Translations under genes and position numbers: made by a program
Source: Natrinema longum
GTDB lineage: Archaea > Halobacteriota > Halobacteria > Halobacteriales > Natrialbaceae
Length of the DNA: 64,000 bases
Direction of reading: 5' to 3'
Assembly (NCBI RefSeq): GCF_017352095.1
Contig: NZ_CP071463.1
Coordinates: 1,054,001-1,118,000 of the forward strand
Shown here: positions 1 through 9,390 of the stretch, in pieces
How the letters are laid out: every line of letters starts with the position of its first letter
Position numbering within the stretch: the stretch's first letter is position 1
Notes under the pieces: generated by a model
Told to the model about the DNA's origin: nothing
The model's database searches: none
What the model saw: only the letters and a program-made list of their open reading frames with translations

Positions 1-3000
1 GTTCTTGAGGACCACCACACGCTCCTGACCGCAAGTACGGGTCGGGGAAAGACCGAGGGATGGCTCATCCCCATCCTCCAGTTCATTACTGAAGCAAAAG
101 CGGGCCAGCACGACGACCATCCACCGGACAGTGTCAAGTGCGTCCTCACATACCCGACAAAAGCACTCGCACAGGACCAGTTGAAACGATTAATCGATTA
201 CCTCTTCACGCTCAACCGGGATCGATCGCCGGACGAGCAAGTAACCGTCGGTATCTACGACGGAGACACTAAGCGTCGCGACCCCGACGAACTCGCGTAC
301 CTCCAGACCACGTTCCAATACTTCGACTGCCCGTGCGACGAGTGTGATTCGTCGCTGACGGTTAGGCAGCGTGACGACGACTCGTTCGTCGTCGAACCGA
401 TGGTGGAACACGAGGACGACCTCACGTTCGATTTCATCAAGGTCACTCGTGACGCCATCGTCGAATCGCCAGCGGACATCCTGTTGACGAACCCGGACAC
501 GATCAACTACAGGCTCTTCAACGTCAACGGTGACGAGGAACAGCAGCGCTTCGTCGCCGAGCCGAAATACTTCGTGTTCGATGAGATCCACGAGTATTCC
601 GAACTCTTCGGTTCGTTCACGTCGACGCTCATGCGCCGGTATATTCGAGAGCGGCAGGAACTCAACGGGTACGAGAGTGAGGCAGACGACGATCTCACCA
701 TCGTCGGTGCGTCGGCGACCGTGGAGAACAAACGGACGGTCTTCCAGCGCATCAATCCATTCGTCGACCCTGACATCGAAGTTGTCGAAGAAGACGAGCG
801 TACCCTCGACGCACCGTTCCCCGTCGACATCCCCGACGAATTTGTTTCGGCAGAAATGAGCGAAGAGGATCTACGTGCCGGGGACACCGATGCCGCGAGG
901 CAAGCACTTGACGCCGCTGCCGTAGAGGACGGTAGTGAGGACGTTGATGATGCGCTCTACGAACATTTAGTCGAGGACGAAGGCGGGCCCCTTGAGTTCG
1001 TCCGCGGGATCTACGCGGCGCTTCGTGAGACCCCACTTCGGCCAGTCGGTCTTCGGGACCGCCTGATCGACGAGACTGGGCTTTCCGAGTCCCAGGCGGA
1101 GACAGTCGTAGCGAACTTCATGACTATCGGCGAGGTGTCGGGTATTCTCGAGCGCCGCGCACACTTGTTCAGTTGGCCGCTCGACGGTTACTATACGTGT
1201 ATTAACTGCGGGACTGTCTACGACACCCCGCAGTCGTCCTGTACTGAGTGCGACCACCACTTCGTAACGAAACTCTCACTATGCAACGAGTGTGGTGAAG
1301 AGTCGCTTGAATCGTGGTTCTGCCCGAACTGTGAGCGTCTCGCACCTCATACCGTCACGTCGGAAGAGGGCCGTTTCGAGTATTTCCAACGAAGAGAATG
1401 TCAGTGTGAAACCGTCGACGGCGAAACACCGGAGATGGTTCGGATTTACTGGCGACCGTACTACGAGTGTACGGACTGTGGCGAGCGTCAGAAGATTGAC
1501 CACCAGCATGACTGTCCCGACTGCGACGCCGCGATGGTCCTCGACGATTCGATGGAGAAGCACGTCTGCACCAACCCAGACTGTGACGGCGAACTCACGG
1601 TTGAGGAAGCACGGGAACCCGAATGTCATTCCTGCCATTCCACTGCGTTAGAGCCGCTTGCAGACGAGGATGTTCAGTATTGCACCGAGTGTGGAGAAGT
1701 CTACGAAGATCCGGAGGGTCAGGAGTGCACTACGGACGACTGTGACGGCGAGCTCACGCCCAAACGGTTCCTCGGATGGACGTGCAGCGACCCCGGGTGC
1801 GACGAAGTGTATTTCGGTAATCCACCCGCATCGTGCAGCTGCAATAAACGGAAACTCGTTCGATCCGCGCTGTTCGACATCAACATGGTCGACGAGTGTC
1901 AGTCCTGCGGGCACGAGTTCCTTCCTAACGGCCCACACAACTGCAACTGCGACGATCCCGAGATTAGCCGCCGGGCGAAGGGCTACGGGAACTTTCGGAT
2001 GGTAGACGATAACGGACGAATTAGGGAAGCGAGTAACTTCCCCGGCGGACTGCCGTGTTACCACGAAGATAGGCGAGAGACCTACGCGAAGAACCGGCGA
2101 TACGACTCGATGCTCCGTGGTCCGGCTAATGCTGCTGTGACGAGCGGGCGCTATTTGTTGCGTTCACTGGCGGATCGCGACGATCCCAGTACCTTCGGAG
2201 AATCGAAGATGCTCTCGTTCGCGGACAGCCAGTCCGACATGAAGGAACTCGAGCGGAACTTCCGCGAACCCGAAGAGTCGTTCTTCTTCGACCAGTTGTT
2301 CGTAGATAGCGTCAGTTCGGAGGCCGACGAATCGGGTTGGGCAACACTGTCCGACGTCGTAGAGTGTGGAGTAGACGATGCTCACCAGTACGAAGGGCAA
2401 TTAGTCGGTAAGGACGGTAACGCCCCGGGGATGTACGAACATCTGACCGGCTACGACCAGTCGGTCGACGAATACCTGACGGAAGAATTAGTGTCTCGCG
2501 TCTTTGAAGGGAAGTACAGTCAGCGTTACCGCAGTAACCAGCTTAGCGACGAGGGACTGGTCGACGTTCGGCTGGACACCGAAATTGACGAACTCAGCGA
2601 GGGCGAACGTGAGTTACTCGTAGAGGCAATCGGTCAAAACCACCATTACGAGCCAAATCTGGTGGACGAGACCGAGGACGGACACGATCATCTCGATTCC
2701 CTCGTCGATCGCGGTATTCTACGTCGCGTCGAAGAGGAGGGGAGTCGGTACGTCATGGTCGACGAAGATGCGGTCGAATGTGCTGTCGTCGACAACGTGA
2801 CGCCGACAAACTACAGTCCGAGCCGAGAGGAATACGCGACCTCGCTCGAAGTCACTCTAGGGCTCGCACCGGATGATGTCATCGAGTTCGGAACGACAAT
2901 AGAGGACCGGTCAGAGTTCTCTCACTCCCACTACTCCCTGACTGCTCAACAGGTTTCGACGTCCGACCCGATGATGTTGCTCGCGCGGGCATACTACGGT

Positions 3001-5130
3001 GAGACTGATCGCGACGAGCGGCGAAAACTGGAGTACCAGTTCCGACAGGGGCGGTATCCACACTTCCTCTCGTCTGGGCCGGCGATGGAGTTAGGTGTCG
3101 ACATCGGCGACCTCAACACGCTCCTCCTGTACGGGACCCCGCCGAACGCCAACTCGTATCTTCAGCGAATTGGACGTGCGGGTCGGGCTTCGGGCAATTC
3201 CCTCATTCACTCGGTCAGCCAGCGGAACCCCATCGATTACTACTACCACGAACACCCAGAGGAACTCATCGCGGCCGACCCCCAGCAGGTTCCGCTCAAC
3301 GAGGTGAACCACGAAGTGCTCCACCAGTCGCTTTCGTGGGCCGTCCTCGACTGGGCTGCGACGACCCGATGGGTCCCATGGCGCCGCGAACAGAGCGGTC
3401 TCGAAGACCTCATCGTCTGTGACAACGAGCCAGTACCGCGAACGGAGCCCCGACCGAACGACGTGATGACGTTCACCGGGGTGCTTTCGTCCACGAACTT
3501 CCAGGTTCAGAGTTGGAACGATGATGCTCCACTCGAAGCACTTCGGAGGCTCCTCGACGAGAACCGGGACGAAATCGAGCAGTGGTTGGAGGACCTCCTG
3601 TCGTTCAGCGTTTGTTCAGCGTGTGGTCGAAAGCACGCCGCTGGCTACGGCGGGGAGTGTCAGCGTAACGACTGTGACGGTGTCGTCGAGTCGGTTCTCG
3701 ATAAGCATGGGGACATCGTCGAAGGGATCCTCGCCGGAACCGAGGACAAACAGAGCTTCGAGGAGACTATCGTCGATCTCTATCGCGACCAGCAAGACGA
3801 CATCTACGACGACATCGATGAACTTGACGAGGAAGTAAGCGATCTACGACGAGAAGAACGGAACACTCGCGATCGCGACGAAAAGCGCCGCCTACGAGAA
3901 CAGCGAGAGCAGGTCGAGCGTCAACTCGACCAACTGAACGACTATCTCGACCGACTCGAGGACATGGACTTCGGTAGCTATCTGAACCGGGAGAGTCCTG
4001 CTGCGTTCGGATTGCGGTCGGTTGGTAGCTCGGTCGATTACCAGCTCGTCGGTGAAGACTTCGAGCACGTCAGCGACGGGTCACGCGAGCGCCGTATCGC
4101 TCTCTCTGAACTCCATCCTGGCGCTGCGTATCTCTACGACAGCGAGACCTACGTCGTGACACAGGTGTACTGGGAGCCGCTGGAATCTGCACGCATCACT
4201 GACGACCTCGAAGATGCGGCTATCTGTCCGACGTGTGCTTCCGAGTACGATAGCGACACCTCCAACTGCGAGTCGTGCGGGACGCGACTAAAGCCGCTCG
4301 TCACTCAGGTCCCGGAGCGAGTGATCGCGTATCAGCACGATCTCCCGCTCAGTTCGACGCCGAGTACCCAGCAACTTCAACCCTCGACGGTCTATCAGAA
4401 CGATACGGAACCCCAGAGCACGTACGCTCCTGTCGAAACCGATGCCGGCGATTCGTTCGAGGCGACGTTCTCCCGGGACATCGTCGACGAAAACGGGACC
4501 GTCCACGGACAGTTCGAGTACGGAGACGTCACGCTACTCGCCTCGACGAGCAAATACTGGGCGACCTACAAGGACGGTGGAGCAGACCCGTTACCGAACG
4601 TGTTTGAGATGTGCGGTGTCGACGGATGTAACGGAGCAATCGCGAAAACTGGAGACTCGGCATACTGTACGAACAACGTCGAACATCCTGTCGATGAGAG
4701 CGAGGCTGTCCGGCCCGCAACGAAGTTCTCTACGAAGGCGGCCCGGGTACGCTTCGACAGCGAAGAACTCGAACACGGCTTCGCTCACGGCCTCCGAGTC
4801 GCACTCCAGTACATCGGCGGCGTTAGCGTCAGGCAGGTTCCGGAATCCATCGAGGACGAAGGAACACTAGTCTACGATTCCGACGAAGGCGGAAGCGGCA
4901 TCACCGTGCTGCTAACTCAAGATGACGGAGAGAAATTCGAACGCGCCGTCGAACTCATGCGTGAGGCGTTTTCACCGGACGAGTCGAAGTGTAACTGCGA
5001 GAATGGATGTCCGTTCTGCCTCTACCAGTATGGGTGTGTAGAGCAGAACGACCCCGAATCGTTTGCAAAGGACGAACTGCTAGACCTGCTATCTCACGAT
5101 CTTCACCTCGAACCGAGGAACGATGAGTAA
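1..5130 (+). CDS. DEAD/DEAH-box helicase with zinc ribbons and DUF1998-type C-terminus (5' end missing), DpdJ-like
   Basis: The reading frame is open from base 1, so the true start lies left of the window; 1709 residues are visible. Numbering from base 1, the Walker A motif STGRGKTE is near residue 12, motif Ia YPTKALAQ near 51, the DEIH box at 194-197, SAT at 238-240 and motif VI QRIGRAGR near 1055. Residues about 395-660 hold many CxxC pairs that look like stacked zinc ribbons. A charged coiled coil runs from about 1264 to 1324. The C-terminus has the Cys-rich signature CENGCPFC typical of DUF1998/MZB helicases. Known relatives are DrmA of DISARM, DpdJ of Dpd clusters and MrfA. The downstream PLD gene overlaps by 8 bases, and TGT-fold genes lie further on, so a Dpd-type restriction role is inferred. 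The exact family cannot be proven without profile searches. Confidence 0.85.
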   Translation, partial: VLEDHHTLLTASTGRGKTEGWLIPILQFITEAKAGQHDDHPPDSVKCVLTYPTKALAQDQLKRLIDYLFTLNRDRSPDEQVTVGIYDGDTKRRDPDELAYLQTTFQYFDCPCDECDSSLTVRQRDDDSFVVEPMVEHEDDLTFDFIKVTRDAIVESPADILLTNPDTINYRLFNVNGDEEQQRFVAEPKYFVFDEIHEYSELFGSFTSTLMRRYIRERQELNGYESEADDDLTIVGASATVENKRTVFQRINPFVDPDIEVVEEDERTLDAPFPVDIPDEFVSAEMSEEDLRAGDTDAARQALDAAAVEDGSEDVDDALYEHLVEDEGGPLEFVRGIYAALRETPLRPVGLRDRLIDETGLSESQAETVVANFMTIGEVSGILERRAHLFSWPLDGYYTCINCGTVYDTPQSSCTECDHHFVTKLSLCNECGEESLESWFCPNCERLAPHTVTSEEGRFEYFQRRECQCETVDGETPEMVRIYWRPYYECTDCGERQKIDHQHDCPDCDAAMVLDDSMEKHVCTNPDCDGELTVEEAREPECHSCHSTALEPLADEDVQYCTECGEVYEDPEGQECTTDDCDGELTPKRFLGWTCSDPGCDEVYFGNPPASCSCNKRKLVRSALFDINMVDECQSCGHEFLPNGPHNCNCDDPEISRRAKGYGNFRMVDDNGRIREASNFPGGLPCYHEDRRETYAKNRRYDSMLRGPANAAVTSGRYLLRSLADRDDPSTFGESKMLSFADSQSDMKELERNFREPEESFFFDQLFVDSVSSEADESGWATLSDVVECGVDDAHQYEGQLVGKDGNAPGMYEHLTGYDQSVDEYLTEELVSRVFEGKYSQRYRSNQLSDEGLVDVRLDTEIDELSEGERELLVEAIGQNHHYEPNLVDETEDGHDHLDSLVDRGILRRVEEEGSRYVMVDEDAVECAVVDNVTPTNYSPSREEYATSLEVTLGLAPDDVIEFGTTIEDRSEFSHSHYSLTAQQVSTSDPMMLLARAYYGETDRDERRKLEYQFRQGRYPHFLSSGPAMELGVDIGDLNTLLLYGTPPNANSYLQRIGRAGRASGNSLIHSVSQRNPIDYYYHEHPEELIAADPQQVPLNEVNHEVLHQSLSWAVLDWAATTRWVPWRREQSGLEDLIVCDNEPVPRTEPRPNDVMTFTGVLSSTNFQVQSWNDDAPLEALRRLLDENRDEIEQWLEDLLSFSVCSACGRKHAAGYGGECQRNDCDGVVESVLDKHGDIVEGILAGTEDKQSFEETIVDLYRDQQDDIYDDIDELDEEVSDLRREERNTRDRDEKRRLREQREQVERQLDQLNDYLDRLEDMDFGSYLNRESPAAFGLRSVGSSVDYQLVGEDFEHVSDGSRERRIALSELHPGAAYLYDSETYVVTQVYWEPLESARITDDLEDAAICPTCASEYDSDTSNCESCGTRLKPLVTQVPERVIAYQHDLPLSSTPSTQQLQPSTVYQNDTEPQSTYAPVETDAGDSFEATFSRDIVDENGTVHGQFEYGDVTLLASTSKYWATYKDGGADPLPNVFEMCGVDGCNGAIAKTGDSAYCTNNVEHPVDESEAVRPATKFSTKAARVRFDSEELEHGFAHGLRVALQYIGGVSVRQVPESIEDEGTLVYDSDEGGSGITVLLTQDDGEKFERAVELMREAFSPDESKCNCENGCPFCLYQYGCVEQNDPESFAKDELLDLLSHDLHLEPRNDE

Positions 5131-7099
5131 TCCACTCAACACCGCGAACGAACTCCGAACGCAGTCACCTGAGCGCCTCTGGGCGCTTTCAGCGGAGAGC
5201 GTGTACTCTGCACTCGCCGCAACAGCAACTGGGGAGCCGATACAGGAACGCCTCGAACCGCATGTTCGGACTGAAATTATCAGAACGAATGACGAACGAG
5301 GCCGCGATCCCGTCGTCTCGATACACGAGTGGCTGCTCGACGAACTCGGTCTCGTCGACAACGGCACCATTTCGCTACTGGGAATGGTAGTGCTAATCTC
5401 GGACGAGCCACAGCCGTTCATCCGAACAGCTACTGTCGCTCGGCTTCAGCCAGCTGAGATGGTGCTTCGCTCGTGCAACGAAATCGAGGAGGATAACGTC
5501 CCGAGACGCGAACTCGACAGCCTGCTCGCCGACGAGTGGGATGAAACCGTTCTTGCTCCCCTCTTAGGGTCGCTCGGGTTCATGACTATCTATCCCGATA
5601 GCGTCGACCTCAATCGAGAACGGATCGACAGTTCGCTGTCGGCCCAGCAGACAATGTCTACCGAGACAGTTGTTGCAGAAGCCTATCGCGACATCCTCTC
5701 TTGCGTCGTCGAATCTGCGGACGCAGCCTGTCTAGAAGACCTCGTGCAGCGATTAATTGGAACAACTCCGACGAAGGGAGAACTGGAGATGGCCGAGGTA
5801 GCAAACCTCGCCAGTACGCAAGCGATCACAGTCGATGAAACGGAAGTCGAAGACGCAGTCCGTAACCAGCGGCAGGAATACGAGGACGAATTCGACCAAG
5901 TGCGATCACTGCTGGTGCCATCAACTGAGGCCGACTTAGAGAGGGTCAACACGGACCAGTCGGTCGGACTCGACGATGTATCGGAAGATGCGGATCTTAG
6001 CGCTGATGAACGGGAGGCAGCTCTCAAAGTCGTCGCCACTGTTGCGGCATACCCCGTTCTGGCGACGTTCGACGTGCACTTCGTTACTGAGCGGTGGCCG
6101 AGCGTAACGCCGTACTCTCTCTACCAAGCACTTTCATCAGTTCCGGGAGTCGAGTGTGAGGTCAGCGACGGCCTCGTCGAATTTGAGGTCGTGCCAGAAG
6201 CTGTCGATGTCGAGGCTGTACGAGACGAATATACGAAACACCTCGTGGAACGCTGTTCGGACATTCAGAGTCGCATCGACACCCTCTCTCAAGAGACGGT
6301 GTCATTCCCACCTGACCCCGTCGCGACCGAGTCGATGGTGGTTCAGGACTACGAGTCGATCGACAGCGGGGCGATCGCACCGACCTACTTCACCTACACG
6401 CTCGTCGATCCGGACGCTCTCGGAGAGCAAAAGATGGACGCCTACGTCGGAGATTCACGTGGACTCGGTAGAGAACGGGCACGTCTCCGCCGCTGGCATG
6501 AGAGGCGCTCGTCGGGACTGAAACCGTACACTGCAATGACCGACCGCTTGTTCAGCCTCGGCCTCGAGCGCGACATAGAGGACAAGGTTTTGCGCATCAT
6601 GACACCGTTCGACGACGACACGTTCAACGAGTACGTGGCCCAAATTCGTCGTCTTCTCGAACATGGCTTCGAGCTTCGTTTGCTCACTCGCCATACGAAG
6701 GAACCCTGGGAGTGGCGGCGGCTTCAACGAAACCTGCTGAGCGAGATCAAAGAACATCGTGATCGAGTGACGGTGCGTTCCTATTCGCGGTTCAAGGAAC
6801 ACCAGCGTGTGACGCCCGATATGGACTTCCGCGATCTCAATGAAATCGGGATTCATGGCAAACTCCAGACGGTCGGTGCACCGGAGGAAGGGGCAGCACT
6901 CCTCGGGTCTGCGAACTTCATGGAGAACAGTTACGACTGGAACCCCGAATGTGGGATCTACACCGAACGAACGCAGTTTGTTGATGCCGCAGTCGAATTC
7001 TTCGACATCGTATGGGACATCTCGGCGGCTGACGAATTATCGATTGAGCGCTTGCAAGAGATTCCCGATCACCAGCTAGTACCAACGTACTATAGCTAG
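5123..7099 (+). CDS. Phospholipase D-fold protein (putative nuclease) with long N-terminal region, DpdK/DrmC-like
   Basis: This is a 658-residue protein whose start overlaps the helicase stop by 8 bases, indicating translational coupling. The C-terminal part holds one HKD-type motif: His578 and Lys580 in IHGKL, followed by GSAN at 595-598, preceded by a strand-rich segment around 530-560 (FELRLLTR) typical of the PLD fold. One HKD copy means an active site would need a dimer. The N-terminal 400 residues are helical and charged and match nothing I recognise; they may hold winged-helix modules. PLD proteins paired with DUF1998 helicases occur in DISARM (DrmC) and Dpd (DpdK), but those are usually much shorter, so the long N-terminus is unusual. 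DNA cleavage is inferred from the fold and context. Confidence 0.75.
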   Translation: MSNPLNTANELRTQSPERLWALSAESVYSALAATATGEPIQERLEPHVRTEIIRTNDERGRDPVVSIHEWLLDELGLVDNGTISLLGMVVLISDEPQPFIRTATVARLQPAEMVLRSCNEIEEDNVPRRELDSLLADEWDETVLAPLLGSLGFMTIYPDSVDLNRERIDSSLSAQQTMSTETVVAEAYRDILSCVVESADAACLEDLVQRLIGTTPTKGELEMAEVANLASTQAITVDETEVEDAVRNQRQEYEDEFDQVRSLLVPSTEADLERVNTDQSVGLDDVSEDADLSADEREAALKVVATVAAYPVLATFDVHFVTERWPSVTPYSLYQALSSVPGVECEVSDGLVEFEVVPEAVDVEAVRDEYTKHLVERCSDIQSRIDTLSQETVSFPPDPVATESMVVQDYESIDSGAIAPTYFTYTLVDPDALGEQKMDAYVGDSRGLGRERARLRRWHERRSSGLKPYTAMTDRLFSLGLERDIEDKVLRIMTPFDDDTFNEYVAQIRRLLEHGFELRLLTRHTKEPWEWRRLQRNLLSEIKEHRDRVTVRSYSRFKEHQRVTPDMDFRDLNEIGIHGKLQTVGAPEEGAALLGSANFMENSYDWNPECGIYTERTQFVDAAVEFFDIVWDISAADELSIERLQEIPDHQLVPTYYS

Positions 7100-8183
7100 C
7101 TTGTCCTGCCTAGCAAGCGCATTTGGATCTCTGCCTCAGAAACATACGTTAGTATACAAGTGGTACAAATATGTATATAGCCCAACTGGCGACTGAAGTT
7201 CTTCGCAAGTTGGCTCAGTCGATTCGTCGCCTTAATGGCTCATAGGCATGGGTTCTTACGGACTCAAAACCACCCTCACGACTCCACTTTTTGCTATATA
7301 AGCGTATTAGAAATGATAATACCCCATCTAATGGCGAGAGAAAGCGTGAGAGGTTTCGACGATTTTTGCCATTGCCGACCTCACACTTTCTAAGGAGTTT
7401 ATAGAAGCCGAAATAGTAATTGGGTTTTTGTTTCCCACTAAAACTGCCGAAAGATAATTCTGGTGACAAATATAGCTTCTCGGGATGACACAAATGTGTG
7501 CAAACTGCCCACATCGGTCTAAAAATCGCAGGCCATCGAGACGACTCTGAAATCATCCAAATGATATTCTGTGTATCATCCTCCGTATTATAAATAATAT
7601 TACCATTATGCAGCACGCTTAGCACACATCATGAGAGAATTTTTACTGTAATGTGGGCAGATTGCCCACAGAGTTCCAGAAATCGCAAGACGAAATCCGA
7701 AACACAATATTCAAAATCAGACATGTGCTAGGTAGCCCACTATACATAAGATGGTTTTTATAACTCAGATTTAATTCGCGCCCGGAATAGTTTGACTGAT
7801 TATCATAATGTGGGCAGATTGCACACATTCCTTGAGAATTGGTGGACGTGGCAAGAGGTATCGTATGAAAATTCAGGTATTAGGATATTTGTCAGTATTA
7901 CATAAACTCCCATACACTATTGGCCACCAAATTGAACTCCATCTGTTATTTCTGCGTTTTCAGACCCCACTGCTATTATTAACTCGTAGGTTCTGGCGAA
8001 TCGCCATACTGTAAGGGGTCTAATGGGTTGGAGTCATCGTGAGAACGTCTAATTGGCTCGCCAATACGGATCCTTCGAGATTGCACACAAGAGCGTTCCA
8101 GCGTGACGTCTTGAGCGACGTGGTTTCCTACCGAAAGTCGCCGCTGCCCAGTGATTCATCAGAGCCAACTCGTACAAAATTGG
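7100..8183. other. A+T-rich spacer without a convincing gene
   Basis: The 1084 bases between the PLD gene and the next small gene are markedly A+T-rich. The longest open frames, at 7215-7625 on the minus strand and 7643-8014 on either strand, have no haloarchaeal acidic bias and no recognisable domain. The notable content is the set of three equally spaced palindromes listed separately. TATA-like stretches such as ctatataagc near 7294 could serve promoters, but none can be assigned to a gene. Confidence 0.5.
7495..7827. repeat. Three 19-bp palindromes at an exact 157-bp pitch
   Basis: The copies are TGTGTGCAAACTGCCCACA at 7495-7513, TGTGGGCAGATTGCCCACA at 7652-7670 (a perfect dyad) and TGTGGGCAGATTGCACACA at 7809-7827. 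Each follows the pattern TGTGNGCA-N3-TGCNCACA. Start-to-start distance is 157 bases both times, close to 15 turns of B-DNA, so all three would face the same side of the helix. Copies 2 and 3 share the preceding taatg, and copies 1 and 2 share a following atcgca about 13-18 bases on, which hints at very diverged tandem units. They look like operator or replication/partition iterons rather than CRISPR, because the intervening DNA is long and the arms are symmetric. Confidence 0.7.
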
Positions 8184-8450
8184 TCATTCGCACCAGCAGC
8201 GAACTCGACTCTCATCCTCTTCGGTTTCGACCTCACACGTGAATGAATCTCCTTCAGGGAACATGATGAACCGATCTTCTTCAACGTTTTTGACGCAGTC
8301 AACGTCCTCTATCTCCCAATTCGCATCTTCACCATCCTCCCATGTGTAGTAGTCATTCTCGCCTTCAACTGCAAAATCAAGGATCCCAGATCCACTCCCG
8401 AGAATGTGTTCAACCTGTTCCAGCGTGGTTGACTGAGAGATTCTTGGCAT
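8184..8450 (-). CDS. Small acidic hypothetical protein
   Basis: This is an 88-residue protein from the ATG at 8450 (MPRISQST); an ATG at 8471 would give 95 residues. It is strongly acidic and rich in E, D and aromatic residues, with a Cys-containing tail ending RCWCE, as expected for a soluble haloarchaeal protein. I do not recognise the family. It sits alone on the minus strand between the helicase-PLD pair and the TGT operon. The acidic composition supports real coding, unlike the overlapping plus-strand frames. A small antagonist or accessory role is possible but unsupported. Confidence 0.5.
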   Translation of the reverse strand: MPRISQSTTLEQVEHILGSGSGILDFAVEGENDYYTWEDGEDANWEIEDVDCVKNVEEDRFIMFPEGDSFTCEVETEEDESRVRCWCE

Positions 8451-8704
8451 GGTCGAGTGTTCTGTGTTCACACAAATTAATACCGGCTACTTTGGCGGCG
8501 CTGTGTCACTATTTCAAAAGGGAAGTTCGTGCCACCGATGGAGGATGGCAACTCCCAAGCTTCCCAGGTGGGGACGACGTAATTTTAGAGCATACCACGC
8601 ATCCCACTACGCGGTAGGCCGTCGTCCACTGGATCAAATGCGGTCAAGAGATAAAGATATTGGCCGCGTAGACTGGTGACTTACTTTATTCTAAAGAGGT
8701 GACC

Positions 8705-9058
8705 TTAGACCGAGATGGCAAGTTGAGCGAGCACAGAGATCGATGCGTACCTCTGGAGACGGGGGGTTACCACTACCTCCTTCGCTGATTCATCGTACTC
8801 AATCAAGCCCTTCGCGCTGAGTTTCGGGAGGTGCGTTTGGATCAGTCCGTTGTAGGCTGATTCGTAATCGCCTGTACTGACCTGCGTGGGCGGGGTTCCG
8901 GTCTCTATCCCTCGAATGACCCTCGCGATGTGACGGACTGTTACAGAGGCGTTCTCCTTGAACAGAGAGAGGTACCGAATGAGTAGGTTACGCCGTTCGT
9001 TGCCGAGGAGTTTGTGAACCGAAGCCGGTCGGGTGTCGACGTCACTCTTAGCTGCCAT
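8705..9058 (-). CDS. DUF7344-type winged-helix protein
   Basis: From the ATG at 9058 (MAAKSDVD) the protein has 117 residues. The core reads LGNERRNLLIRYLSLF, then LPKLSAKGLIEYDES, the arrangement of the haloarchaeal DUF7344 winged-helix domain: a recognition helix after an RR-N-L start and an HLPKL-type turn before a strand. These proteins are presumed DNA-binding regulators. A longer frame from 9097 starts with a Trp/Arg-rich run and is less likely. A 53-codon frame upstream overlaps its start by 11 bases. It may regulate the island, but no operator can be tied to it. Confidence 0.65.
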   Translation of the reverse strand: MAAKSDVDTRPASVHKLLGNERRNLLIRYLSLFKENASVTVRHIARVIRGIETGTPPTQVSTGDYESAYNGLIQTHLPKLSAKGLIEYDESAKEVVVTPRLQRYASISVLAQLAISV

Positions 9059-9209
9059 TCTTCTCCACCTCCGTTGAGGGCAATGCGATAGTTGCATCTA
9101 CTATTCCATCGTCGGACTTTTGCGAATCGTCCTCGACTATGTACATGCTGTCTGCTCCAGACAGCGCGGGTTCGGTGTCTTCACCACCGGGCCCACTTCT
9201 GTGGACCAC
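9048..9209 (-). CDS. Possible 53-residue acidic ORF overlapping the DUF7344 gene
   Basis: A GTG at 9209 opens a 53-codon frame that ends with TAA at 9048, inside the first codons of the DUF7344 gene. The sequence is acidic (PGGEDTEP, YIVEDDSQKSDD), like true haloarchaeal proteins. No domain is recognisable. The 11-base overlap suggests translational coupling. The remaining bases up to 9390 show no other gene. Confidence 0.3.
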   Translation of the reverse strand: MVHRSGPGGEDTEPALSGADSMYIVEDDSQKSDDGIVDATIALPSTEVEKNGS

Positions 9210-9390
9210 CGCGCGTCAAAAATGTGTAGGTCGGGAACCGTCTTAACCGTAGGTAAATCGGCTCAGTGGCCAACAAACCAAGCTTTGGGATTCGCCTCTC
9301 TTAGAGAAACCGGGTTCTGTCAAAATTTTCCCCCAGTTGATAGAACTCGTATGCTGGATAGAGGGGCTATCCTCACTACCGTTAGCAGTC

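Noticed and set aside
1-7099. Simple DISARM system
   Set aside because: The DUF1998 helicase and PLD protein would fit DrmA and DrmC, but no DrmB or DNA methyltransferase is seen and two TGT-fold genes lie downstream; DISARM remains possible if such genes lie to the left.
7215-7625. 136-codon minus-strand frame in the A+T-rich spacer
   Set aside because: The product is basic and Ser/Leu-rich, without acidic bias or domain, and it covers one of the phased palindromes.
7495-7827. CRISPR array
   Set aside because: Only three repeats with 138-base gaps, and the repeats are symmetric dyads; no cas genes are present.
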